5,985 nt of DNA, from contig JBKPSJ010000346.1 of NCBI GenBank assembly GCA_046765875.1, forward strand, positions 1 to 5,985, given 5' to 3'. The position numbers were made by a program, and so were the translations under genes. This document shows, one piece after another, positions 1 through 4,991 of this stretch (position 1 is the stretch's first letter; the number at the start of each line of letters is the position of its first letter). Under the pieces are notes generated by a model. That model made no database searches. It was not told the DNA's origin and worked only from the letters and a program-made list of their open reading frames with translations. The stretch is from DASRHY01 sp046765875. Its GTDB lineage: Bacteria > Actinomycetota > Actinomycetes > Propionibacteriales > Kribbellaceae.

Positions 1-1
1 G

Positions 2-169
2 TCCACCACCGTGGCCCGATCAGCTCCCGTGATCGCCTTGCCGAGCCCGGCCGATACCCCCCGAGGCGCCCTGCTCGTCCTCGCCGTACCACGCACGACC
101 GCGGCGAGTGTCGCTGAAGCGTCGGTGAACAATCGGTTGACGGTCGCGATCACCGGCGACACGAGCTGA
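2..169 (+). CDS. C-terminal end of probable SAF-domain (CpaB/RcpC-like) protein, partial
   Basis: The reading frame is open from the window edge and ends at TGA 167-169, leaving the last 55 residues. The codons are strongly GC-ending, and the peptide has the hydrophobic pattern GALLVLAVPRTTA, followed by NNRLTVAITG. This resembles the final beta strands of actinobacterial SAF-domain proteins related to CpaB/RcpC (pilus assembly or envelope proteins), which I recall as common upstream neighbours of mscL. The start and any signal or membrane segment lie outside the window, so the family is inferred from a short tail and the context. The gene reads toward mscL with a 105-bp gap and may be co-transcribed with it. 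A different secreted or envelope protein is possible. Confidence 0.6.
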   Translation, partial: STTVARSAPVIALPSPADTPRGALLVLAVPRTTAASVAEASVNNRLTVAITGDTS

Positions 170-182
170 GGCTGGGCGTGGA

Positions 183-238
183 TTCCTACCTCGTTGCTCC
201 TGCATCGAAGCTACGACCCCGCCGTTTCGGGGTAGGAA
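183..238 (+). promoter_or_regulatory. Two mutually exclusive inverted repeats in the mscL leader
   Basis: TTCCTACC at 183-190 is exactly complementary to GGTAGGAA at 231-238. A second, tighter hairpin pairs ACCCCG at 216-221 with CGGGGT at 228-233 across a 6-nt loop. The two pairings share bases 231-233 and cannot form together. They lie between the SAF-like gene and the mscL ribosome binding site. The sequences are seen directly. A regulatory role (attenuation, or a processing or termination hairpin) is only an inference, and there is no T-run after the hairpin. Confidence 0.25.
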
Positions 239-274
239 GCGGTGGACCCGCAAGCCGCAGTCTGGAGGGCGTTC

Positions 275-664
275 ATGCTCAAGGGTTTCAGAGAGTTCAT
301 CATGCGTGGGAACGTCATCGACCTGGCCGTCGCCGTCGTTATCGGCGCGGCGTTCGGGAAGATCGTGACCGCGATCGTCGATGGCCTGATCAACCCCCTC
401 ATCGCCGCGATCTTCGGCAAGACGAACTTGACCGGCGTCATGAACTTCACCATCAACGGCGCGCATTTCTCGATTGGCCTGATCCTCGACGCGACGGTCA
501 GCTTCCTGGCTGTCGCGGCAGCGGTCTACTTCCTGATCGTGATGCCGATGAACAAGCTGGCCGAGCGCCGCGCCCGCGGCAAGGAGCCGGAGCCCGCTCC
601 GCTGACCGTCGACCAGCAGTTGCTCACCGACATCCGCGACTCGCTGCGCACCCGTCCCTACTAG
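275..664 (+). CDS. mscL: Large-conductance mechanosensitive channel MscL
   Basis: MscL is a homopentameric inner-membrane pore that opens under high membrane tension and releases solutes during hypo-osmotic shock. The 129-residue product opens with MLKGFREFIMRGNVIDLAVA, the family's N-terminal amphipathic helix and start of TM1 (about residues 14-45). A periplasmic loop follows (about 46-67), then TM2 (about 68-92), then a charged linker and a C-terminal bundle helix (about 110-125, QQLLTDIRDSL). Residue 20 is Ala where E. coli has the gating Gly22; M. tuberculosis also has Ala. I chose ATG 275 over the in-frame GTG at 242 because GGAGGG at 264-269 sits 5 nt upstream and the protein then begins exactly like the family. 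The gene ends 7 nt before the convergent small gene that follows. Length and motifs look intact. Confidence 0.97.
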   Translation: MLKGFREFIMRGNVIDLAVAVVIGAAFGKIVTAIVDGLINPLIAAIFGKTNLTGVMNFTINGAHFSIGLILDATVSFLAVAAAVYFLIVMPMNKLAERRARGKEPEPAPLTVDQQLLTDIRDSLRTRPY

Positions 665-671
665 CGGGTAC

Positions 672-821
672 TCAGCCGTCGTGGTGGGGCGGCACTTCGC
701 GCCGGATCCGCTCGTCGTCGTCGTCCGCAGCGTCATCCGGATGCTCGCCCCACGATCGCGGGTCGTCGTCACTGGTCTGGTCGGGAAAGACCGGCTCATC
801 GTCGTCGTACGGCGTACTCAT
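672..821 (-). CDS. Small acidic protein, 49 aa
   Basis: This minus-strand gene encodes a 49-residue, very acidic protein. It begins MSTPYDDDEPVFPDQTSDDD, has a central SWGE motif, a run of four Asp, and ends EVPPHHDG. AGGAG lies 5 nt before the ATG, which is a good Shine-Dalgarno spacing. The PDQTSDD..WGE..PDD...DDER..R..PPHH pattern resembles small acidic actinobacterial proteins that I recall from memory as a conserved but uncharacterised group; this is unverified. No membrane segment or signal is visible, so it is probably a cytosolic, disordered protein. Its start overlaps the end of the preceding minus-strand gene by 26 nt, suggesting translational coupling, and it converges on mscL. Function unknown. 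Confidence 0.72.
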   Translation of the reverse strand: MSTPYDDDEPVFPDQTSDDDPRSWGEHPDDAADDDDERIRREVPPHHDG

Positions 822-963
822 CCTCACTCCTGACCCGGGATCCGTGCATAGTCAGCGGCGCCGGCTGGTTGCCGGCCGACAGCCAGTTCACCCAGTCCTG
901 CGCGAGTTCCCATTCGGACTGCGCCTGCTGCGCGTGCGTCGCCTGGTCCTTGCGTTTACCCAC
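796..963 (-). CDS. Small hypothetical protein, 55 aa
   Basis: A GTG start at 963 is preceded on the minus strand by GGAGGG with about 6 nt of spacing, a strong ribosome binding site. The 55-residue product begins MGKRKDQATHAQQAQSEWEL and continues AQDWVNWLSAGNQPAPL, so it looks like a short basic, then amphipathic, alpha-helical protein with three tryptophans. The tail is basic (ending AVRRR) and overlaps the next gene (start 821) by 26 nt in another frame. The open frame extends far upstream to 1593, but the Shine-Dalgarno placement and the loss of coding character upstream favour GTG 963. I recognise no family. The two small genes probably form a two-gene operon. Confidence 0.55.
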   Translation of the reverse strand: MGKRKDQATHAQQAQSEWELAQDWVNWLSAGNQPAPLTMHGSRVRSEDEYAVRRR

Positions 964-1030
964 AGCAGTCCCTCCACCACTGACGGCTCCGCCCCGATCA
1001 TGCCATCTCATCGGATCGCAGACCCGACGC

Positions 1031-1044
1031 GTGCAAACGTGCAC
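1031..1044. repeat. Short palindrome GTGCA-AACG-TGCAC between divergent genes
   Basis: A perfect 5-bp inverted repeat with a 4-bp spacer lies in the 166-bp space between the minus-strand small genes and the plus-strand lipoprotein gene. It has the size of a transcription factor half-site pair, but no clear -10/-35 pair could be placed around it, so an operator role is only a possibility. Confidence 0.25.
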
Positions 1045-1129
1045 CGCGAGGGACTGGTGATGAGAACGAGTTCTGACCGTGACAGGTCTGGCACGATCGG
1101 TGAGACATGGCGCCGCCAGTATGGGCGAC

Positions 1130-1740
1130 ATGAGGTACATCGCCGCCATGTCGGTAGCGGCCGCCGGACTGCTGAGCGCGTGCGGAATCGAGAACGCCGA
1201 CCCGGCCACCCAGCCGAGCGTCACGGTCGGCAGCTCCCCGACGGTCAGCCCGGCTGACCGTCCCACCGCTTCGTCCCCGATGGTCCCGCCGAACCCGAGC
1301 GGCTCGCCGACCAGCGCCTGCCGGACACGATCGCGACGGTCCGGGACAACATTGCCAAGGCCGAGTGGGGCAAGGGGCTGGACAAGGCAAGGTTCGACCC
1401 GGTGTCTGTGACCATCTGCCAGTACGACGCAGAGGCGACCGGCAAAGACTACGGGACCAGCCAGACCCGGCGCACCCAGGCCGCCAGCGTGCAGCTGTTC
1501 GCCCTCATGAACTCTGCGGACCCGGTGGCAGCGGAGCCGAGGATCTGTACCGACGAGCTCGGGCCGACGTACCAGCTGAAATTCATCGACCACGACAAGG
1601 GCGTGCTCACGTACGCCGTGGAGTCGTTCGGCTGCCGCCGGTTGGTGGCGACGTCGTTCGTCGGCGACGGCAAGCCGTTGGGTCTGGCCGCACCGCGAGT
1701 GGCCACCCCACAGCTGCTGAAGTCACTCGGAACGCGCTGA
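1130..1740 (+). pseudogene. Putative secreted lipoprotein, interrupted by a -1 frameshift
   Basis: From ATG 1130 the frame encodes MRYIAAMSVAAAGLLSACG, a signal peptide with a good lipobox (LSAC, Cys18), followed by a Ser/Thr/Pro-rich linker. Around 1281-1320 coding character moves to the -1 frame, where the main domain continues (TIATVRDNIAKAEWGKGL, then VTICQYD, PRICTDELG and FGCRRLV) to TGA 1738-1740. Codons are GC-ending in the first frame up to about 1320 and in the second frame from about 1280, so a single missing base fits; corrected, the protein is about 203 aa. Three cysteines in the domain may include a disulfide pair, as in many actinobacterial cell-surface lipoproteins. Family and function are unknown. 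ATG 1121 is an alternative start, and no clear Shine-Dalgarno precedes either. Translation from GTG 1402 alone would give an unexported 112-residue protein, which seems less likely. It could be a real pseudogene or a sequencing error. Confidence 0.6.
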
Positions 1741-1800
1741 TATCCACAAATCCGGGCCAGCCTGGTTCCGCGCGGGGCCTCGTACCCCCACACTGGATGC

Positions 1801-1840
1801 GTGCCTGACGGACGCGGGGCGGCGTTCGTCAGGCACCTTT
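1801..1840. terminator. Hairpin terminator between convergent genes
   Basis: GTGCCTGACG at 1801-1810 pairs perfectly with CGTCAGGCAC at 1827-1836. The stem continues inward through one G-T pair and four more pairs (1811-1815 with 1822-1826) to a 6-nt loop, 15 bp in all. On the plus strand it is followed by CTTT, so it best fits termination of the plus-strand lipoprotein gene. It also ends the minus-strand regulator, whose TGA (1829-1831) lies inside the stem. The minus side lacks a T-run. Confidence 0.75.
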
Positions 1841-2821
1841 CGTCTGGACCTCGAGCAGTTGGGTGCCGAGCGCTGTGATCGTGTGCACCACCCGGTTGGC
1901 ATCGCGGCGGCTGGCCACCAGGCCGGCACCGCGCAGTGCCGACGCGTGCTGACTCGCAGTAGCGGCCGATATTCCGAGACGTCGCGCCAGCTCGGTCGTC
2001 GTACAGCCGGACGCGATCTCTTCCAGCGCGGCCGCACGGGTCCGTCCGAGCAGGGTGGCCAGCGCCGCGCCGTTCCGCGGCAGGGTGCTGCGCAGTCTTG
2101 CCTGCTCGTCGGCGATCGGGAAGAACAGCAGCGCCGGGCCATCGCCTACGTACGGGAAGAACGGCACCGGACCGACCGGGCACAGTACCGACGGCACGAG
2201 CACGATCCCTCGTCCGCCGAGTCGGACCGTCAGCGACTGTTTGCTCCAGTTGCCCGCGGCCGGAAGCTCGAGAGCGCCAAACTGCCACCGTGCCTGCGGG
2301 TGGAACTCCGATAGCAACCGGTCCACACCACCGTCGGCCATCATGCGCTGCAGCCGGGCTCTTTCGGCCTCCATCACAACACGCATGCCCGGCCAGTGCG
2401 GCTCGACCAGCCGGCGGTGGACCCTGGTCAGCGCCCCGGCCAGCCGTCGCCGCGCCGCAAGCTCGGCCTCGCCGATACCGTCGAGCCAGGGTGGAGCATG
2501 CAGGCCGTGGCAATGCGTGACCTCGACCTCGCCGCGCATCGTCCCGTCCGGTATGCCGAGCAGGCGGTCGGTTGCCTCGCCCCACTCCGCGACCAATCCT
2601 GTCGGCGTGAACAGATCGGTCTGGACCTTGCTGGACGGGGCCAGAAAGGCGGCGAGCTCAGCGGTCATCCGGTCCCGATCGCGTCGCCAGGGCATCGCGA
2701 TTCGCTCCGGTCGAGACATCCGCAGCGACCCGAGCCCGAACAACGTCTCTGCGAACGCACTCTCCATGCTCGCAATCCGGGTCCGAGCGATGTCATCGGC
2801 GGTGAACTCGATCCGGATCAC
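1829..2821 (-). CDS. ArsR-type winged-helix regulator with N-terminal DUF5937-like domain
   Basis: The 330-residue product has a long N-terminal region (about 1-250) of the type found in actinobacterial DUF5937 regulators. It opens with MIRIEFTADDIARTR and includes LGGRGIVLVPSVLCPVGP near residues 205-225. A C-terminal ArsR/HTH_20 winged helix follows (about 257-325): helix-turn-helix TTTELARRLGISAATASQHASAL at about 274-296, then the wing LVASRRDANRVVHTITALG. The family presumably senses a ligand through the N-terminal part, but no ligand is known to me. The metal-binding Cys pattern of classical ArsR/SmtB is absent. I chose GTG 2821 because family members start with a similar strand; GTG 2857 would add 12 residues, and neither has a clear Shine-Dalgarno. 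It is divergent from the hydrolase gene, 98 bp away, and may control it or itself. The stop codon is inside the terminator stem. Confidence 0.85.
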   Translation of the reverse strand: MIRIEFTADDIARTRIASMESAFAETLFGLGSLRMSRPERIAMPWRRDRDRMTAELAAFLAPSSKVQTDLFTPTGLVAEWGEATDRLLGIPDGTMRGEVEVTHCHGLHAPPWLDGIGEAELAARRRLAGALTRVHRRLVEPHWPGMRVVMEAERARLQRMMADGGVDRLLSEFHPQARWQFGALELPAAGNWSKQSLTVRLGGRGIVLVPSVLCPVGPVPFFPYVGDGPALLFFPIADEQARLRSTLPRNGAALATLLGRTRAAALEEIASGCTTTELARRLGISAATASQHASALRGAGLVASRRDANRVVHTITALGTQLLEVQTKGA

Positions 2822-2919
2822 GATCAAATTTGGCCACGGCCGAAGGTCATTGCCCACGGCACGAACGCCCTTGCAACCTGATCGAGACCCAACCCGCTCG
2901 GTGCCTTCGGAGAATAGTC
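2822..2919. promoter_or_regulatory. Shared divergent intergenic region, regulator/hydrolase
   Basis: These 98 bp separate the starts of the ArsR-type regulator and the secreted hydrolase, so both promoters and any operator should be here. CGATCA at 2821-2826 and TGATCG at 2880-2885 form a widely spaced inverted pair. I could not place a convincing -10/-35 pair on either strand. If the regulator starts at GTG 2857 the space is only 62 bp. That the regulator binds here is inferred from the divergent layout. Confidence 0.4.
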
Positions 2920-4326
2920 GTGCGCCATCTCCGGCTCATCGCGTCCGCAACCGCAACTGTTGCATTTGTCGGCTGTTCCGCGTCCGGAGCAGCCCACAAG
3001 CCATCGCAGGCGGAGGCGACAGACTCCGCCCCACAACTCACCGGTCGGGCGCCCTGCCCCGGCACACAGGGGTTCAGCTGCGCGACGCTGCGGGTCCCCC
3101 TCGACCACTCTCACCAAGCGCCCGGCACCCTCGACCTCAAGGTCGCGCTGGCTGACAACAAGGACGCGCCACGCGGCATCCTGCTCGTCCTGGCCGGCGG
3201 TCCGGGCCAGCCCGGTGTGTCGCTGGCTAACCGTGTGAAACAGTTCTTCGACCCCATGGTCCTACAGCAGTATCGGATGGTCATGTTCGACCAGCGCGGC
3301 ACCGGGCCGAGCGGAATCAACTGCGTCGAACTGCAGGCCGCGGTCGGCGGCGCGGACTTCCAAACGCCGCCCCGGGAGGCGACCGAAGACTGCTCGCGAC
3401 AGCTCGGCGTCAGCCGCAGCTTGTACGGCACCCCCGACACCGTCCAAGACATCGACCTACTCAGGCAGGCGCTCGGCGTACGGCAACTGACCGTCGACGG
3501 CGTCTCGTACGGCACCTTCGTCGGCGAGCACTACGCCCTGCGCCACCCCGATCAAGTCCGCTCGCTGGTGCTCGACTCCGTCGTACCGCACCGCGGGTTC
3601 GACCCGTTCGCGGACGAGGAGATGGCCGCAACCAAGCGCGTGCTGGCGTACACCTGCAGCCAACAACCGTCCTGTACGACGAACCCCGTCGACGATCTTG
3701 CTTGGCTGGTACGACACGGCGAGATCGACGGCCAGCCGATCGACGGCACGAACTTCCTCGAGGGGTTTGCGATATACAGCCTGAATTCGTTCAACCCGAC
3801 GCAGTCCGGCGTACCGGCCATGCTGAATGCCGCGCGGCACGGTGACACCGCCCAGTTGAAGGAGTTCTTCGCGTCGACTACTGGGGCGGGGACACCGTAC
3901 GACCAACTGTCCGCAGGCCTGCACATGGCCACGCTGTGCTCCGATCTACGCTTCCCGTGGGGTACGTCGGCGGCGCCGCTCGCCGGACGCGAGGCCGCCC
4001 TCGACCGCGCGGTGTCGGAGCTCCGCGAACGCGACCTGTACCCGTACGACGTGGCCACGGCGCGCAATACCCTCCCCATCCAGGGCTGCCTGCGCTGGGA
4101 GCCGGCCCGGCCGTCGGCAGATTCCAACCAGCAGCTGATCAAGCCGCCTACGCTCATCGTCCACGGCGAGAACGACCTGTTCTGCCCAGTCGAGTGGGCG
4201 CATTGGGAGAGGAGCCACACGGAGAACGGCGAACTGCTGGTCGTACCGGGCAGCGGCCACAGCCTGCAAGGCAGCCGTACCGACCCGACCGCCCGCAACA
4301 AGGTCCGCACCTTCCTCCTCCGGTGA
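2920..4326 (+). CDS. Secreted lipoprotein alpha/beta hydrolase, tripeptidyl-aminopeptidase (TAP/S33) family
   Basis: The 468-residue product starts at GTG 2920, chosen because GGAGAA at 2909-2914 lies 5 nt upstream and the protein then begins with a signal peptide (basic VRHLRL, hydrophobic core, lipobox-like FVGC with Cys19). Upstream in-frame codons to 2830 would bury this signal. The catalytic architecture is complete: oxyanion loop GGPGQPG (about 93-99), the conserved MFDQRGTGPSG segment, nucleophile elbow GVSYG (Ser196), acid Asp419 in LIVHGENDLF, and His447 in PGSGH. The C-terminal part matches the TAP-like domain. Relatives include Streptomyces tripeptidyl aminopeptidases and mycobacterial Hip1/CaeA, serine hydrolases that remove short peptides or act as esterases outside the membrane; the substrate here is unknown. 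It is probably anchored to the outer face of the cytoplasmic membrane. It is divergent from the regulator gene, with the broken META gene 21 nt downstream. Confidence 0.93.
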   Translation: MRHLRLIASATATVAFVGCSASGAAHKPSQAEATDSAPQLTGRAPCPGTQGFSCATLRVPLDHSHQAPGTLDLKVALADNKDAPRGILLVLAGGPGQPGVSLANRVKQFFDPMVLQQYRMVMFDQRGTGPSGINCVELQAAVGGADFQTPPREATEDCSRQLGVSRSLYGTPDTVQDIDLLRQALGVRQLTVDGVSYGTFVGEHYALRHPDQVRSLVLDSVVPHRGFDPFADEEMAATKRVLAYTCSQQPSCTTNPVDDLAWLVRHGEIDGQPIDGTNFLEGFAIYSLNSFNPTQSGVPAMLNAARHGDTAQLKEFFASTTGAGTPYDQLSAGLHMATLCSDLRFPWGTSAAPLAGREAALDRAVSELRERDLYPYDVATARNTLPIQGCLRWEPARPSADSNQQLIKPPTLIVHGENDLFCPVEWAHWERSHTENGELLVVPGSGHSLQGSRTDPTARNKVRTFLLR

Positions 4327-4347
4327 CTGCCGCATCAGGTCGCGTGT

Positions 4348-4765
4348 TTGACGGGCAGTCGTACGGTGCTGGCTGTTGCCTTCTCGCTCTTGCTGGGTGC
4401 AGTCCGGGCTGGCTTTCGCCCCTTGACGGTCGACCCGATCTCGAAGCAGGCGTCCGCTCTCCTGCGCACATGGCGGCCGACCTCCATCACCGGCTTACCG
4501 CCGGAGGATGCACCGGCCGAACCGGTGACTATCACCTTCAGAGGAGGCAACTGGACCGGTCCGACGGCTGGAACGCTCTTGGTGGCAAGTTCAAGGCCAG
4601 TGGAGCCAAGATCTCCACGTACGACCCGGGCTTCCAGACCGCGATTGGTCGCAACAACGTCCCCACGCGAACGTCCTCGAGCAAACAGCCCACTGGAAGG
4701 CGACCCCCACGACCCTGACTGTCTACAATATGTCCTCAGCACGGTTGGCGACCTACATCCGTTGA
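4348..4765 (+). pseudogene. Broken META (HslJ-like) domain secreted protein
   Basis: Three reading frames join into one recognisable protein. Frame 1 (from about TTG 4348) gives a hydrophobic stretch TVLAVAFSLLLGAV, then LLRTWRPTSITG and PVTITFRGGNWTG. After a missing base at about 4560/4561 the next frame gives SDGWNALGGKFKASGAKIS and GFQTAIGRNNVP. After a missing C in the run at 4661-4664 the last frame gives HANVLEQTAHWK, ATPTTLTVYN and SARLATYIR, ending at TGA 4763-4765. This is the META-domain pattern (TW.PTSITG, then FRGGNW.GSDGCN, then TLTVY, then LATY.R). The usual Cys of GCN is Trp here (TGG 4569-4571), and the expected second Cys is Arg (CGC 4650-4652). META proteins are small secreted or lipoprotein stress and adhesion-type proteins of poorly known function. 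A frame-3 lipobox-like LAGC at 4389-4400 hints at further damage near the N-terminus. The gene was probably co-transcribed with the hydrolase 21 nt upstream. This accounts for nearly all of the otherwise gene-free stretch 4327-4823. Confidence 0.62.
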
Positions 4766-4803
4766 CGTCCTACCCAACGCGCGGCCGGCCCTCCGCTGAG
4801 CGA

Positions 4804-4809
4804 TACCCT
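4804..4809 (+). promoter_or_regulatory. Possible -10 element of the tRNA gene
   Basis: TACCCT fits the actinobacterial TANNNT -10 pattern and would start transcription at about 4816-4818, a few bases before the mature tRNA 5' end. No good -35 is found at the normal distance; TTGACG at 4762-4767 is too far upstream. Confidence 0.35.
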
Positions 4810-4823
4810 TGTCACTCACCCGA

Positions 4824-4896
4824 GCCCCCGTAGCTCAGGGGATAGAGCGTCGGTTTCCTAAACCGTGCGTCGCAGGTTCGAATCCTGCCGGGGGCA
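4824..4896 (+). tRNA. tRNA-Arg (anticodon CCU)
   Basis: The full cloverleaf is present. The acceptor stem pairs GCCCCCG (4824-4830) with CGGGGGC (4889-4895), with discriminator A4896. The D arm is GCTC/GAGC. The anticodon arm CGGT/ACCG carries the loop TTCCTAA, with anticodon CCT at 4857-4859, which reads AGG as Arg. The T arm GCAGG/CCTGC carries the loop TTCGAAT. The 27-43 position is a U-U mismatch, which I believe is common in this isoacceptor. After the discriminator the genome reads CCCA, so a canonical CCA is not exactly encoded. AGG is a rare codon in high-GC actinobacteria. This isoacceptor gene is a frequent target for integrative elements, and the integrase gene just downstream fits that. 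Confidence 0.96.
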
Positions 4897-4899
4897 CCC
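4857..4899. other. Probable attachment-site core: 3' half of tRNA-Arg(CCU)
   Basis: Tyrosine integrases encoded next to a tRNA typically recombine within the anticodon-to-3'-end part of that tRNA, which the element restores on insertion. The integrase begins 95 nt after the tRNA and reads away from it, so the crossover site is most likely here. No second copy of the tRNA 3' end occurs in this window, so the matching end must lie to the right. Exact core limits cannot be set from one copy. Confidence 0.5.
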
Positions 4900-4949
4900 A
4901 CTCTGACCAGGCAAAACACCACTTGTCGTACCGTCCGCCGAACAGTGTT

Positions 4950-4968
4950 GGGCATGGCCGTGGGCATG
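4950..4968. repeat. GGGCATG direct repeat upstream of the integrase
   Basis: GGGCATG occurs at 4950-4956 and again at 4962-4968, a 12-bp period that would place both copies on nearly the same helix face. An overlapping inverted pair, GGCCG 4956-4960 and CGGCC 4971-4975, lies beside it. The position between the presumed attachment core and the integrase start fits arm-type integrase or excisionase binding sites, or an operator, but with two short copies this is tentative. Confidence 0.35.
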
Positions 4969-4977
4969 AACGGCCTG

Positions 4978-4983
4978 TATGCT
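4978..4983 (+). promoter_or_regulatory. Possible -10 element for a leaderless integrase transcript
   Basis: TATGCT matches TANNNT and ends 8 nt before the integrase ATG at 4992. No Shine-Dalgarno precedes that ATG. Transcription from this element would begin at or next to the start codon, as in leaderless actinobacterial mRNAs. No clear -35 is seen. Confidence 0.4.
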
Positions 4984-4991
4984 TCCGCCTG

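Noticed and set aside
20..799. 259-codon minus-strand open frame
   Set aside because: It is antisense to the SAF-like tail and mscL, with no recognisable domain or suitable start signal.
178..1257. 359-codon plus-strand open frame
   Set aside because: It overlaps mscL in another frame and crosses the small minus-strand genes. Its Arg/Pro/Ser-rich translation is typical of a shadow frame.
1258..1411. Programmed -1 ribosomal frameshift in the lipoprotein gene
   Set aside because: I found no X-XXY-YYZ slippery heptamer in phase within the overlap and no obvious downstream stimulator, so mutation or sequencing error is more likely.
1449..2585. 378-codon minus-strand open frame
   Set aside because: It lies in another frame of the ArsR-type regulator and antisense to the lipoprotein domain, is Arg/Gly/Ala-rich, and has no domain.
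2055..3155. 366-codon plus-strand open frame
   Set aside because: It is antisense to the regulator and overlaps the hydrolase start in another frame, with shadow composition.
3552..4310. 252-codon minus-strand open frame inside the hydrolase
   Set aside because: The hydrolase frame carries the full catalytic triad. The opposite strand shows no motif.
4335..4742. 135-codon minus-strand frame between hydrolase and tRNA
   Set aside because: The plus strand gives recognisable META-domain segments over the same bases, and the minus frame has no family resemblance.
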